Both the position numbers and the translations under genes were made by a program. Positions 1 through 9,040 of a stretch of DNA of 64,000 nucleotides are shown here, in pieces. Each line of letters begins with the position of its first letter. The stretch's first letter is position 1. The notes under the pieces were generated by a model. It was given only the letters and a program-made list of their open reading frames with translations, made no database searches and had not been told where the DNA came from. Source of the DNA: Rhizobium sp. Leaf262 (lineage in GTDB: Bacteria > Pseudomonadota > Alphaproteobacteria > Rhizobiales > Rhizobiaceae); NCBI RefSeq assembly GCF_001422245.1, contig NZ_LMMM01000001.1, positions 680,138 to 744,137 of the forward strand, read 5' to 3'.

Positions 1-1419
1 GATCTCTCCGCAAAGATCGCGCCGTCCGACAAGCTGGTCGAAATTCCGGTGCGTTATGATGGCGAGGATCTGGCCGATGTCGCCGAGTTGACGGGGCTCA
101 GCGTCGGAGAGGTCATTCGCCGCCACACGGACAGTGAATTCACCGTTGCCTTTTGTGGCTTTGCCCCCGGCTTCGGTTATCTGGTGGGTGGCGATCCCGC
201 GCTGCATGTGCCGCGCCGCCAAAGCCCACGCACCCGCATTCCAGCCGGATCGGTTGCGCTCGCCGGTGCCTTCAGCGGCGTCTATCCGCAAAACAGCCCC
301 GGCGGCTGGCAAATCCTCGGCACCACGCCGTTGAAAATGTGGGATATCGAACGCGAACCCGGCGCACTCTTCCAGCCTGGTTACCGTGTCCGGTTTTTCG
401 ACATGGGCAAGGCCGGGCGCAGCATCGAAGCTCCCGCTGCCAAACCTGCGGCTCCAAAAGTGGTCGCGAACAGCGACGCCGCACATTTCGAAGTGCTGGC
501 AGCACCCATGCCCGCTGTCTTCCAAGATCTCGGGCGTTTTGGGCAGACGGGGCAGGGCGTCTCCGCCTCCGGCGCTCTTGATCGCTCCGCTTTCAACACG
601 GCAAACCGCATCGTCGGCAACCCGGTCAATACGCCATGCCTGGAACTGACGCTGGGAGGCTTCTCCCTCAGGAGTTCAAGCTGTGCTGTGATCGGCGTTG
701 CGGGCGCATCCTGCATCATAACAGTCAAATCCGAAGCCTACAGCTTCGAGGCCAGTCCCTATGCACCAATTTCGCTGGAGCCCGGCGATGTCGTAACGTT
801 CAGCAATCCCTCTGCTGGCATGCGCTGTTATCTCGCTGTCCGTGGCGGTTTCGATGTCGCGCCGGTTCTGGGCAGTTCTGCAACCGATACGCTGGCCGTC
901 GTTGGGCCGGAGAGTGTCGTGGCCGGTTCCGTGGTCACTCTGCGCAACGAGAAAAGCGGGCTTTCCAGCGTCTCCATCGATGAGGTTCCGGCTTTCGATC
1001 TGCCTAAGGCAGGTGACGTAGTAACGTTGGATGTCGTCTATGGTCCGCGCACCGACTGGTTCACGCAAAAGGGCATCGAAACGCTGACAAGCCAGCACTG
1101 GCAGGTCACACCGCAATCCAGCCGCGTCGGCATTCGCCTTGCAGGCGAGGTGCCGGTTGAGCGTAAGGACAGTGCGGAATTGCCGAGCGAAGGCACGGCC
1201 ACCGGTGCCATCCAGATACCGCATAGCGGTCAGCCGGTTCTGTTCCTGGCCGATCACCCGCTGACGGGTGGATATCCTGTCATCGGCGCAGTTGCGGAAT
1301 ATCACCTCGATCTGGCCGGTCAGATACCCATCAATGCCAAAATCCAGTTTCGCCCGCTTGGGCCATTCACGGACATTCCGGCAAAAAAGAACACAGAATT
1401 TTCGGGAGACAAGCCATGA
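1..1419 (+). CDS. KipI-KipA fusion (PxpB/PxpC-like 5-oxoprolinase subunits), 5' end outside window
   Basis: This is the 3' part of a gene whose reading frame is open to the first base, so the true start lies upstream. A GTG at 49 is in frame, but codons before it (ending EIPV before RYDGEDL) look like normal KipI sequence. The first part, to about base 420, is the end of a KipI/PxpB domain, with [11 protein letters not shown] and [11 protein letters not shown]. From about base 500 it is a KipA/PxpC domain, with [13 protein letters not shown] and [13 protein letters not shown]. In other bacteria PxpB and PxpC work with PxpA in ATP-dependent 5-oxoproline cleavage, and the same two domains occur inside urea carboxylase. 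The stop overlaps the next start by four bases (ATGA), so the pair is translationally coupled with the biotin carboxylase. The substrate is not certain; pxpA may lie upstream, out of view. Confidence 0.85.
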   Translation, partial: DLSAKIAPSDKLVEIPVRYDGEDLADVAELTGLSVGEVIRRHTDSEFTVAFCGFAPGFGYLVGGDPALHVPRRQSPRTRIPAGSVALAGAFSGVYPQNSPGGWQILGTTPLKMWDIEREPGALFQPGYRVRFFDMGKAGRSIEAPAAKPAAPKVVANSDAAHFEVLAAPMPAVFQDLGRFGQTGQGVSASGALDRSAFNTANRIVGNPVNTPCLELTLGGFSLRSSSCAVIGVAGASCIITVKSEAYSFEASPYAPISLEPGDVVTFSNPSAGMRCYLAVRGGFDVAPVLGSSATDTLAVVGPESVVAGSVVTLRNEKSGLSSVSIDEVPAFDLPKAGDVVTLDVVYGPRTDWFTQKGIETLTSQHWQVTPQSSRVGIRLAGEVPVERKDSAELPSEGTATGAIQIPHSGQPVLFLADHPLTGGYPVIGAVAEYHLDLAGQIPINAKIQFRPLGPFTDIPAKKNTEFSGDKP

Positions 1420-3137
1420 AGAAAGTGCTGATCGCCAATCGCGGCGAGATCGCGGTGCGCATCATCCGCGCCTGCCGGGATTACGATATCGCCTCCGTGG
1501 CCGTCTATGCCGATCCCGATCAGGATGCGCTTTTCGTGTGTCTGGCAGATGAGGCCTATGGGCTGGAAGGCGTGCGCCCTGCGGAAACCTACCTCGATAT
1601 CGCCAAGCTGATTGCCATTGCCAAGCGCTCCGGTGCCGATGCGGTTCACCCCGGCTACGGCTTCCTGTCTGAGCGCGCAGAATTTGCGCAGGCCGTGATC
1701 GATGCGGGTTTGATCTGGATCGGCCCCGATCCTGACGTCATCAAGGTGCTGGGCGACAAGGTCGAAGCGCGGCGCATCGCTACCAGCGTTGGTGCACCAC
1801 TCGTTGCTGGCAGCGACGGTCCGGTGTCGACCTCGGCTGAAGTTATCGCCTTTGCCGAACAACACGGCCTGCCGGTTGCCATCAAGGCGGCGCATGGCGG
1901 TGGCGGGCGCGGCATCAAGGTGGCGTGGAAAATGGAAGAGATCGCCGATCTCTACGAATCCGCCGTGCGTGAAGCCACGGCTGCTTTTGGGCGCGGCGAA
2001 TGTTTTCTGGAACGTTTCCTCGACCGCCCGCGCCACATCGAAGCGCAGGTCATTGCCGACAAGCACGGCAATGTGGTCGTGCTGGGGACGCGTGATTGCT
2101 CGCTCCAGCGCCGTAACCAGAAGCTCATCGAAGAAGCGCCAGCGCCCTTCCTGACACCTGAGCAGCGCCAGAAAATCCATGACGCGGCCAAGGCGATCTG
2201 TGCGGCAGCGGGCTATTCAGGTGCCGGCACGGTGGAATTCCTGCTGGGCGTTGATGGCACGATTTCCTTCCTCGAAGTCAACACCCGCCTTCAGGTCGAG
2301 CATCCGGTGACCGAGGAAACGACGGGCATCGATCTGGTCATCGAGCAGTTCCGCGTGGCGGAAGGCCAGCCGTTGCGCATTCTCGAAACACCGGAAGCAC
2401 GCGGCCATTCCATGGAGTTCCGTATCAATGCCGAAGACCCGGGTCGCGGCTTTCTGCCGACACCCGGCGCGATCACCGCTTTCGATCCGCCATCCGGCCC
2501 CGGCATCCGTCTCGATAGCGGCGTTGTGTCAGGCTCCACCATTCCCGGCGTTTTTGACTCGCTGATGGCAAAGCTCATCGTCACGGGCGTGGACCGCGAT
2601 CAGGTCCTGCGCCGTGCCCGCCGCGCGCTGAAGGAATTCCGCATCGAAGGCATCGCCACGGTTCTGCCGTTCCACCGCGCCGCAATCGATACGGATGATT
2701 TCATCGGCACGGATGGTTTCAAGGTTCACACCCGCTGGATCGAAACCGATTTTGCAGATATGCCCGAAGCCATGGAGCGCCCGGCATTGCCTGACGATGG
2801 TACGATGACCCGGACGTGGCTTGAGATCGATGGGAAGCGCGTGGCCGTCGGCCTGCCAAATATCCTTCTGGCTGGCATCGGTTCTGCCAGTGGTGCAGCC
2901 AAGCCCGAACCAGCTATTGCGCCCGAAAACGAGGGACTTATTGCGTCAGTATCCGGCACCTTGCAGTCGTTCAAGGTGGCCGATGGCGATGAGGTTTCCG
3001 AGGGTGATCTGGTAGCGGTGATGGAAGCCATGAAAATGGAAACACAGATATTGGCATCCAGGTCCGGCAAGATCCGAATCCGCGTGAAGGAAGGCGATTA
3101 TCTTCAGGCTGGAGACACCATAGCCAGCTTCGGATAG
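1416..3137 (+). CDS. Biotin carboxylase fused to biotin carboxyl carrier domain
   Basis: This 573-residue protein has a complete biotin carboxylase module (about residues 1-445), starting [18 protein letters not shown], with the ATP-grasp glycine loop HGGGGRGIK and the active-site stretch [15 protein letters not shown] short linker leads to a biotinyl domain with the EAMKMET motif; the Lys to be biotinylated is Lys540. It is shorter than alpha subunits of acyl-CoA carboxylases (about 660 residues), so the linker region is reduced, and no carboxyltransferase gene is visible. Together with the KipI-KipA partner it contains all the modules of urea carboxylase, split over two genes. I infer a carboxylase acting on a small amide or lactam such as urea or 5-oxoproline. 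Automatic annotation would call it an acetyl-CoA carboxylase subunit, which the context does not support. Confidence 0.85.
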   Translation: MKKVLIANRGEIAVRIIRACRDYDIASVAVYADPDQDALFVCLADEAYGLEGVRPAETYLDIAKLIAIAKRSGADAVHPGYGFLSERAEFAQAVIDAGLIWIGPDPDVIKVLGDKVEARRIATSVGAPLVAGSDGPVSTSAEVIAFAEQHGLPVAIKAAHGGGGRGIKVAWKMEEIADLYESAVREATAAFGRGECFLERFLDRPRHIEAQVIADKHGNVVVLGTRDCSLQRRNQKLIEEAPAPFLTPEQRQKIHDAAKAICAAAGYSGAGTVEFLLGVDGTISFLEVNTRLQVEHPVTEETTGIDLVIEQFRVAEGQPLRILETPEARGHSMEFRINAEDPGRGFLPTPGAITAFDPPSGPGIRLDSGVVSGSTIPGVFDSLMAKLIVTGVDRDQVLRRARRALKEFRIEGIATVLPFHRAAIDTDDFIGTDGFKVHTRWIETDFADMPEAMERPALPDDGTMTRTWLEIDGKRVAVGLPNILLAGIGSASGAAKPEPAIAPENEGLIASVSGTLQSFKVADGDEVSEGDLVAVMEAMKMETQILASRSGKIRIRVKEGDYLQAGDTIASFG

Positions 3138-3175
3138 AGGCGGAATTTCGCGTTTGAGCGCTGCTGAGCAAACAC

Positions 3176-3215
3176 ACTGGCCGGAGCATCTTTTGTCGCA
3201 CGCGATCCGGCCAGT
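3176..3215. promoter_or_regulatory. Perfect 10-bp inverted repeat between two operons
   Basis: The arms ACTGGCCGGA (3176-3185) and TCCGGCCAGT (3206-3215) are perfectly complementary across a 20-base spacer. There is no run of T after the second arm, so an intrinsic terminator is unlikely, though the RNA could still fold. It lies 39 bases after the biotin carboxylase stop and 74 bases before the glycoamylase-family start. It could be an operator or a 3'-end stabilising hairpin; the sequence does not decide. Confidence 0.45.
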
Positions 3216-3289
3216 ACAAAAGCGCTATTAAATTGCCGGAATGTTTCGGTTAGTCTCGGGGTATTGCAAAAAAAAAGCTGGATAGCATT

Positions 3290-4573
3290 TTGGATACCAA
3301 GAGCCATTTATTAAACGCACAGAGCCTTACTCCTCAGCGTTCCCTCCCTGACGATATCGAGGAAATCCAGTACCGGACGTTCGAATATTTCTGGCTGGGA
3401 AGCCATCCCACGTCAGGGCTGGCGAGAGATCGCCTGCGGTCCGACGGAACTGCCATTAACGAGATTGCTTCGGTTTCCGGTACGGGCTTTTCCTTCATGG
3501 CCATCATCGTCGGTGCCGAGCGGCGGTGGATCACCCGCGATGAGGCGCTGAACCGTGTGATCACCATGGTGCAGGCCTTGCAAAAGGCAAAACGCTTCCA
3601 CGGCGCATTTGCACATTTTCTCCACGCAGAGACCAGCGATGTCATACCTTTCGGGCCGAAGGATGATGGCGGCGATCTGGTGGAAACGGCGTTTCTGGTG
3701 CAGGGTCTGATCTGCGCCCGGCAGTATTTTTCCGGCTCGACCCTCGCAGAAATGCGGTTTCGCACAATCGCTCATGATTTGATCGCGAATGTCGAATGGG
3801 ACTGGTACACCCGCGGCAAAGATGGCCCGATGTGGTGGCACTGGAGCCCAACCTACAGGTGGTGCTTCAACATTGCGATTGGCGGTTGGAACGAAGCACT
3901 GGTGTGTTACGTGCTGGCGGCAGGCGCGCATCGTCACCACATTGAACCGATCCATTATCATCAGGGCTGGGCTCGATCCGGCGAAATGGTCAACGGCAGT
4001 TCCTATCTGGGGACGACCTTGCCTCTAGGCGAACCGTTCGGCGGCCCACTGTTTCTGTCGCAATATTCCTTCTGCGGGTTGGACCCGCGTGGCCTGTCGG
4101 ATCGCTACGCGAATTACTGGGAGCAGGTAGAAGCACATACCCGGATCAATTACAGTTACTGCCAGTCCAAATATCCCGATTCCGATTTCTGGGGCATGAC
4201 GGCGAGCGATGGTCGCAACGGTTATCGCGTACACTCGCCAACTCAGGACGACGATGTCATTTCGCCCACCGCCGCCTTGTCAAGTTTTGCATTTTGTCCT
4301 GACGAGGCGACGAAAGCCGCACGCGCCTTCCTGAAATTCAAGGAGGGCAGGCTGATGGGCCGATACGGTTTCGTCGACGCATTCTCCCCGAACCACGACT
4401 GGATCGCAGACACCCATCTGGCGATCGATCAAGGGCCGATCGTCGCCATGATGGAGAACTATCGGTCCGGATTGCTTTGGTCGTTGTTCATGACCGCGCC
4501 GGAAGTTCAGCGGGGTCTGTCGCGCCTCGGTTTTAGCGTCGAGCGCCAGTCGCAGGAGGAAATGCCGCTCTAG
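3290..4573 (+). CDS. Glycoamylase-family protein (COG5368/PF10091 type)
   Basis: The 427-residue protein resembles the glycoamylase-like family: RTFEYFWLGSHPTSGLARDR near residue 29, TGFSFMAI, a WWHWSPTYRWCFNIAIGGWNE block near 182, and HSPTQDDDVISPTAALSSF in the C-terminal third. Family members adopt an alpha/alpha-barrel fold, and several cleave or transfer beta-linked glucans or modify cyclic glucans. The exact substrate here is unknown. No signal peptide is visible, so it is probably cytoplasmic. The only start in front of the conserved region is TTG at 3290, with a poor ribosome-binding site, so the N-terminus is uncertain. It seems monocistronic and shares its stop region with the convergent quiC. 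Confidence 0.75.
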   Translation: MDTKSHLLNAQSLTPQRSLPDDIEEIQYRTFEYFWLGSHPTSGLARDRLRSDGTAINEIASVSGTGFSFMAIIVGAERRWITRDEALNRVITMVQALQKAKRFHGAFAHFLHAETSDVIPFGPKDDGGDLVETAFLVQGLICARQYFSGSTLAEMRFRTIAHDLIANVEWDWYTRGKDGPMWWHWSPTYRWCFNIAIGGWNEALVCYVLAAGAHRHHIEPIHYHQGWARSGEMVNGSSYLGTTLPLGEPFGGPLFLSQYSFCGLDPRGLSDRYANYWEQVEAHTRINYSYCQSKYPDSDFWGMTASDGRNGYRVHSPTQDDDVISPTAALSSFAFCPDEATKAARAFLKFKEGRLMGRYGFVDAFSPNHDWIADTHLAIDQGPIVAMMENYRSGLLWSLFMTAPEVQRGLSRLGFSVERQSQEEMPL

Positions 4574-6501
4574 GTCCGCGGCATTCCCGCTGGTCGCAGC
4601 AAGCGCCTCTGGGCGCCGATCCGGAAGGGTGCGTTCATCGCGCCATAGCCGTTATATTGGCCACGTCTCTCCACGATTTCGAAGAAGAAGCCTTCTCCGA
4701 AGGTCTGGCTGTATATCTGGAAATATTCGCCTTGATCGTCCCGATCATAAAGAATGCTGGAGGCGCGCAGGGCATCCGATAGTTCGGGCTCCAGTCCAAA
4801 ACGCGCTTCCAGGTCGTCGTAATAATTGCGCGAAATGGGCAGGGCCTGAAACCCCCGTGCGTGGAGGTCTTTGGCGGTCGCGAAGATGTCGTTGGTTGAA
4901 AACGCGATGTGCTGAATACTGGTGCCGAAGCCCTCGGCCAGAAACTTGCCGGCAAATGTCTTGCGATTGTCCGCCCCGTTCATCGTCAGGCGGAAATCGG
5001 GCTTGGGCAGGCTTTCGATTGCCTGACTGCGGACCAGACCGCCGGGCTCGACCACGTCGACCATGGGCGTGCGGCGCATCGAAAAAATCGAGGTGTAGAA
5101 TAGCAGCCACGTCAGCATTTCATCATAGCGTGTAGTCTGCGCGAGGTGATCTATGCGGGTCAGTCCGGCGCTGCCGTCTGTCCCTGCCAGTTGGATAAAC
5201 TCTTTCTCCCAAATGGATGACAGGGCGGGGGAACCATCGAGGAAATAGATGACGCCGTTACCGACACCTTGAATGGCAGGAATGGAAGCTTCGCCGCTTC
5301 GGCGCGGCTCGAAGAATGTCGGAGCGCCCAACGCTGCCGCACGCGCCAGCGCATCCGCGGCATTGTCGACTTTTAGACCAAAGGCATAGGCATTCGTTCC
5401 ATGCACGGAATAGGACGCGCCTGCAAAGCTGTCACCTGTGCTGTCCGTGTTGATGACGATGCGGATATCGCCCTGGGTGTAAAGTTCGACGTCGCGATTG
5501 CAGTGCCGCGCCGATTTGTTGAAGCCAAGCGTGAAGAGTAGCGTCTCAAGATCGGCTTTCTCGTTTGCGCCGGTGGTGAATTCCACGAATTCCACGCCGG
5601 TCGTTTCTACCGGAGCCGGCATATCCGGCACGGCGATACGAATATCCGGCTCCTGACGGTGAACCTTGTCCATCAAATTGACGAGCGAGCGATGGCCGTC
5701 TTCGGCGAGCAGGCGTGCTGAGCCACCACGAAACTGGTCGTTGAAGATTTCCAGCGACAGGGGGCCGGAGTATCCCGTTGCCGCGACGGCTTTCATGAAC
5801 TCGACCACGGCGAGATCGCCTTCACCTGGCATGTTGCGGAAGTGGCGGCTCCAGTAGAGTAGATCCATGTCGAACAGGGGCGCATCCGCCAATTGGACGA
5901 TGAAAATCTTGTCACCCGGTATGGAGCGGATCGAGTTGGGATCGATCTTACGTGACAGGGTATGAAAACTGTCGAGGATGATACCGACATTGGCGTGGTC
6001 TGCGCGGCGCACGACCTCCCATGCGTCGCGATGGTCGCTGATGTGGCGACCCCAGGCCAGCGCCTCGTAGCCGACACGCAGCCCGTGTTTCGCCGCTCTT
6101 TCTCCAAGTTCGTTGAAATCCTGGGCGGCACGGTCGATACCGCCGAGCGAAATGGGCGAGACGTTGGAGCAGATCAGCATGAGATCGGTGCCCAGCTCAC
6201 CCATGATATCGAACTTTCGCTCTGCGCGTTCGAAAGCCCGCTGGCGATGATGATCCGGCATTCCCTCGAAATCGCGGAATGGCTGAAACAGGGTAATCTC
6301 AAGGCCATGGTCGCGCACCATTGATCGGACTTCTCGTGGAGACGCATCATAGGTCAAGAAATCGTTCTCAAAGATTTCCACACCTGAGAATCCGGCCTTG
6401 GCAATGGCCGCCAATTTTTCTGGAAACTCTCCGCTAATGGAAACTGTTGCGATGGATGTCCGCAGTGGCAGCGTTTGCTGTTCGGTGCCAGAGATGACCA
6501 T
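4570..6501 (-). CDS. quiC: 3-dehydroshikimate dehydratase fused to HPPD-like dioxygenase domain (QuiC type)
   Basis: A 643-residue bifunctional-looking protein. Residues 1-285 form an AP-endonuclease-2-type TIM barrel whose metal ligands are Glu146, Asp177, Gln203 and Glu251. Their spacing (31, 26, 48) is that of characterised Pseudomonas QuiC dehydratases, which turn 3-dehydroshikimate into protocatechuate. Residues 300-643 form two VOC repeats of 4-hydroxyphenylpyruvate-dioxygenase type, with an intact His452/His531/Glu608 iron triad and the C-terminal EGFFFEIVERR. In characterised homologues the dehydratase half does the metabolic job and the role of the second half is unclear. The ATG at 6501 has a GGAAGG site. 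It is transcribed away from tetR. Its stop lies inside the same CTAG (4570-4573) as the stop of the convergent gene. Confidence 0.92.
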   Translation of the reverse strand: MVISGTEQQTLPLRTSIATVSISGEFPEKLAAIAKAGFSGVEIFENDFLTYDASPREVRSMVRDHGLEITLFQPFRDFEGMPDHHRQRAFERAERKFDIMGELGTDLMLICSNVSPISLGGIDRAAQDFNELGERAAKHGLRVGYEALAWGRHISDHRDAWEVVRRADHANVGIILDSFHTLSRKIDPNSIRSIPGDKIFIVQLADAPLFDMDLLYWSRHFRNMPGEGDLAVVEFMKAVAATGYSGPLSLEIFNDQFRGGSARLLAEDGHRSLVNLMDKVHRQEPDIRIAVPDMPAPVETTGVEFVEFTTGANEKADLETLLFTLGFNKSARHCNRDVELYTQGDIRIVINTDSTGDSFAGASYSVHGTNAYAFGLKVDNAADALARAAALGAPTFFEPRRSGEASIPAIQGVGNGVIYFLDGSPALSSIWEKEFIQLAGTDGSAGLTRIDHLAQTTRYDEMLTWLLFYTSIFSMRRTPMVDVVEPGGLVRSQAIESLPKPDFRLTMNGADNRKTFAGKFLAEGFGTSIQHIAFSTNDIFATAKDLHARGFQALPISRNYYDDLEARFGLEPELSDALRASSILYDRDDQGEYFQIYSQTFGEGFFFEIVERRGQYNGYGAMNAPFRIGAQRRLLRPAGMPRT

Positions 6502-6523
6502 ATTGCCTTCCTTTCCAGCTTTA

Positions 6524-6539
6524 TGTACTAATTAGTTAA
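6524..6539. promoter_or_regulatory. Putative TetR operator in the quiC/tetR divergent promoter
   Basis: TGTACTAATTAGTTAA contains the perfect 10-bp palindrome ACTAATTAGT (6528-6537). It sits in the 84-base gap between the quiC start (6501) and the TetR start (6586), where one bound repressor could control both genes. A related box, TGTACCAGTTAGTTCA (13 of 16 identical), lies at 11372-11387 before the transporter/aroE operon. Assignment to this TetR protein is inferred from position and symmetry. Confidence 0.6.
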
Positions 6540-6585
6540 TAATGGCGGCTTCAATAAGGCCGAGCCGACGGGTTATGGGTGGAGA

Positions 6586-7281
6586 ATGACGAAAGTCGCG
6601 AGTTCGAGCACTATCAGCGCCACACGGCAGCCGAAACGCGATCCGGAAGGCGTCCGTCGCGATATTCTGTCTGTCGCGATGGACGAGTTTTCGCAAAACG
6701 GCCTCTCCGGTGCGCGCATAGACGAGATCGCTGCGCGCACGCGTACGTCCAAGCGCATGATCTATTATTACTACGGCGACAAGGAAGGCCTGTACCAGCA
6801 AGCGCTGGAGAAGGCCTATGCCAATGTGCGCGGCGGCGAAAGCGAGCTTGAACTCGATGACATGGAGCCTCGAGCAGCGCTGGAGAAGCTCTGTCGTTTC
6901 ACCTTCGACCATCACCGTCGAAACCCGGCCTTCATCCGCATGGTCATGATCGAGAACGTTCACCATGGTCGGCACATGCAGGCATCTGAAACGATCCGAC
7001 AACTCAACCGCCCGGCGATCGGCGCGCTTGAAAACGTGCTGGCGCGTGGCCAGAGCCAGGGCATTTTCCGTGAGGGCATAGAAGCCTTGGAGCTTCACTG
7101 GCAGATCAGTGCATTGTCGTTCTTCAATGTGTCCAATGCCGCGACGTTTTCGTTCATTTTCGGCGACAGTCTTTTTACCGAAAACGGTCAGGAGGCGCTG
7201 TCGAAGCATGTTGCGGACATGGTGTTGCGCTATGTGCTTCGGGTCGATCATATCGGCGCTACCGAAAAAAGCGATGGGTGA
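6586..7281 (+). CDS. TetR-family regulator, likely controlling quinate/shikimate genes
   Basis: 231 residues. The N-terminal helix-turn-helix (about residues 24-70) has RRDILSVAMDEFSQNGLSGA and RIDEIAARTRTSKRMIYYYYGDKEGLY, the standard TetR DNA-binding signature. The C-terminal part is an all-helical ligand-binding region with a conserved FIRMVMIENVHHG segment. It is divergent from quiC and convergent with the aroE-like gene, and palindromic boxes lie in both promoter regions of the set. I infer a repressor that responds to quinate, shikimate, dehydroshikimate or protocatechuate. The ATG at 6586 is only a few bases after GGTGGAG, a tight but usable site. Confidence 0.85.
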   Translation: MTKVASSSTISATRQPKRDPEGVRRDILSVAMDEFSQNGLSGARIDEIAARTRTSKRMIYYYYGDKEGLYQQALEKAYANVRGGESELELDDMEPRAALEKLCRFTFDHHRRNPAFIRMVMIENVHHGRHMQASETIRQLNRPAIGALENVLARGQSQGIFREGIEALELHWQISALSFFNVSNAATFSFIFGDSLFTENGQEALSKHVADMVLRYVLRVDHIGATEKSDG

Positions 7282-7332
7282 CGAGCGGCGCAGGCACGCG
7301 GTCCACATCGCATTTCGCGGTTGCAACGATGG

Positions 7333-8202
7333 TCATACCTTTGCCTCTTGCCTGCACAATTCGTTGAAATGGGCGCTCATGCGAGTGGGATCGGGCTCTC
7401 GGCCAGAAAACAGTCTGAATGCATCGACGGCTTGAAAGACGGCCATGCCCCCGCCGGGCAGCACCTGGCAACCCTTTTTCGTCGCTTTCGCGAGCAGTTC
7501 TGTCACCAGCGGCATGTAAACGATGTCGGCAACCCAATGCCGTGGCTGGATCAGCGCGGCGGATACCGGAATTCCGGGATGGGCAGGCATGCCGGTTGGC
7601 GTCGCGTGGATGAGGCCATCGGCATGCGGTAGCGAACTTTCGGCGCGGTCGACCGCATGAGCACGCTGGGCACCAAAGCGCAGGTTCAGCTTTTCGGCCA
7701 AACCTTCCGCGCGGCTGACATCCTGATCGAGAATGTCCAGGCGTTGAATGTCGAGCTTGAGCGCAGCATGTGCTACGGCCACGCCCGCACCGCCCGCACC
7801 GATGAGGAGGGCGCGATCCCGTTTTGCATCCGGTAGACCCCGCTTGAAACTCTCGTAAAAACCGTACCAGTCGGTGTTGTGTCCGACCCGCTTTCCATCA
7901 CGAAAGACAACGGTGTTGACTGCACCCAGCATGCGGGCATCTTCCGACAGCTCGTCGAGATAGGCGATAACACGCTGTTTGAAAGGGTGGGTGATGTTGA
8001 CACCCGCAAACCCGCGCCCTTCAGCTTCATCGAGAAGTTCCGGCAGGGCGTCTTCGGAAACCTTCCTGCTGTGGATATCGATCAACTCGTAATCATAGTG
8101 CATGCCATGAGCAGCACCCTCGCGCATATGCATCGCGGGCGTTTTGGATAGCTGGATATCGGCACCGATCAAGCCGACCTTCAAGGATGTTCTGTCTGTC
8201 AT
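7333..8202 (-). CDS. aroE: Shikimate (quinate/shikimate) dehydrogenase, AroE family
   Basis: 289 residues. The substrate domain has SKTPAMHMREG near residue 19 in place of the classical SLSP..HN motif, the catalytic lysine Lys75 in NITHPFK, and the partner Asp111 in HNTDWYG. The Rossmann domain has GAGGAG at 135-140. The C-terminal GGGMAVFQAVDAFRLF is typical of catabolic or paralogous shikimate dehydrogenases. As the last gene of a reverse operon with a PAAT importer, and next to quiC and tetR, it more likely oxidises imported quinate or shikimate than serves aromatic biosynthesis. Cofactor preference (NAD or NADP) and quinate versus shikimate cannot be decided by eye. Confidence 0.88.
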   Translation of the reverse strand: MTDRTSLKVGLIGADIQLSKTPAMHMREGAAHGMHYDYELIDIHSRKVSEDALPELLDEAEGRGFAGVNITHPFKQRVIAYLDELSEDARMLGAVNTVVFRDGKRVGHNTDWYGFYESFKRGLPDAKRDRALLIGAGGAGVAVAHAALKLDIQRLDILDQDVSRAEGLAEKLNLRFGAQRAHAVDRAESSLPHADGLIHATPTGMPAHPGIPVSAALIQPRHWVADIVYMPLVTELLAKATKKGCQVLPGGGMAVFQAVDAFRLFSGREPDPTRMSAHFNELCRQEAKV

Positions 8203-8263
8203 GTCGGCATTCTCATCGGTGGGAAACTGGTCTGGGCTGATCGCTTCAGGTCCATGGTGGACA

Positions 8264-9025
8264 TCAATGATGGGCGAGGATTTCGCCCAGGAACGTGCGC
8301 GTCCGCTGGTGTTGAGGATTTTTGAAAAACTCTTCGGGTGGCGCCTCTTCGATAATCTCTCCCGAAGCCATGAACACCACGCGGTCTGCGACTTGTCGGG
8401 CGAAGCCCATTTCGTGGGTAACGCAGATCATCGTCATGCCGTCGCGGGCAAGACCGATCATGGTATCAAGGACTTCCTTGACCATTTCCGGGTCAAGTGC
8501 GGATGTAGGCTCATCGAAAAGCATGGCTTTCGGCTCCATGCAAAGCGCACGAGCGATAGCCGCACGCTGCTGCTGTCCCCCGGAAAGCTGTGCCGGATAT
8601 TTGTCGGCCTGATCGAGAATACGAACACGCTCCAGATACCGGCGAGCGGTGGCTTCCGCCTCGCTCTTGGACAAGCCTTTGACGCGCATGGGGGCAAGGG
8701 TGCAGTTTTCGAGAATCGTCTTGTGCGGAAACAGGTTGAAGTTCTGAAACACCATGCCGACTTCACGCCGCACGGTATCTATGGCGCTGACCGAAGATGT
8801 CAGCTTCGTTCCCTCGACGGTAATCGTGCCTTCCTGAATGTCTTCAAGATGGTTGATACAGCGGATCAGCGTAGACTTGCCCGAGCCGGACGGGCCGCAA
8901 AGAACGATTTTCTCGCCTTTGCGAACCGACAGATTGATGTTCTTCAGTGCATGAAAGGCTCCATACCACTTTTCCACCGCTTCAAGAGCGATCAGCGGAA
9001 CCTGAGTGTCGGCGGTTTGCAGCAT
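8264..9025 (-). CDS. ABC transporter ATP-binding protein, polar-amino-acid (PAAT) type
   Basis: 253 residues with Walker [11 protein letters not shown]-loop region [10 protein letters not shown], signature [15 protein letters not shown], Walker [15 protein letters not shown] and the switch His in CVTHEMGFA. It energises the importer encoded just upstream. I chose ATG 9025, which follows a GGAGGAGG site, rather than the TTG at 9040 that lies inside this site. The GlnQ/HisP-like sequence would usually be named an amino-acid transporter, but the neighbours (aroE-like, quiC, TetR box) suggest a hydroaromatic acid such as quinate or shikimate. Confidence 0.92.
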   Translation of the reverse strand: MLQTADTQVPLIALEAVEKWYGAFHALKNINLSVRKGEKIVLCGPSGSGKSTLIRCINHLEDIQEGTITVEGTKLTSSVSAIDTVRREVGMVFQNFNLFPHKTILENCTLAPMRVKGLSKSEAEATARRYLERVRILDQADKYPAQLSGGQQQRAAIARALCMEPKAMLFDEPTSALDPEMVKEVLDTMIGLARDGMTMICVTHEMGFARQVADRVVFMASGEIIEEAPPEEFFKNPQHQRTRTFLGEILAHH

Positions 9026-9040
9026 GGGAGCCTCCTCCAA

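Noticed and set aside
1320..2180. 286-codon minus-strand frame over the biotin carboxylase gene
   Set aside because: Shadow frame typical of high-GC coding DNA; no family features.
6532..7326. 264-codon minus-strand frame covering the TetR gene
   Set aside because: The TetR helix-turn-helix is unmistakable on the plus strand and the operator fits its start.
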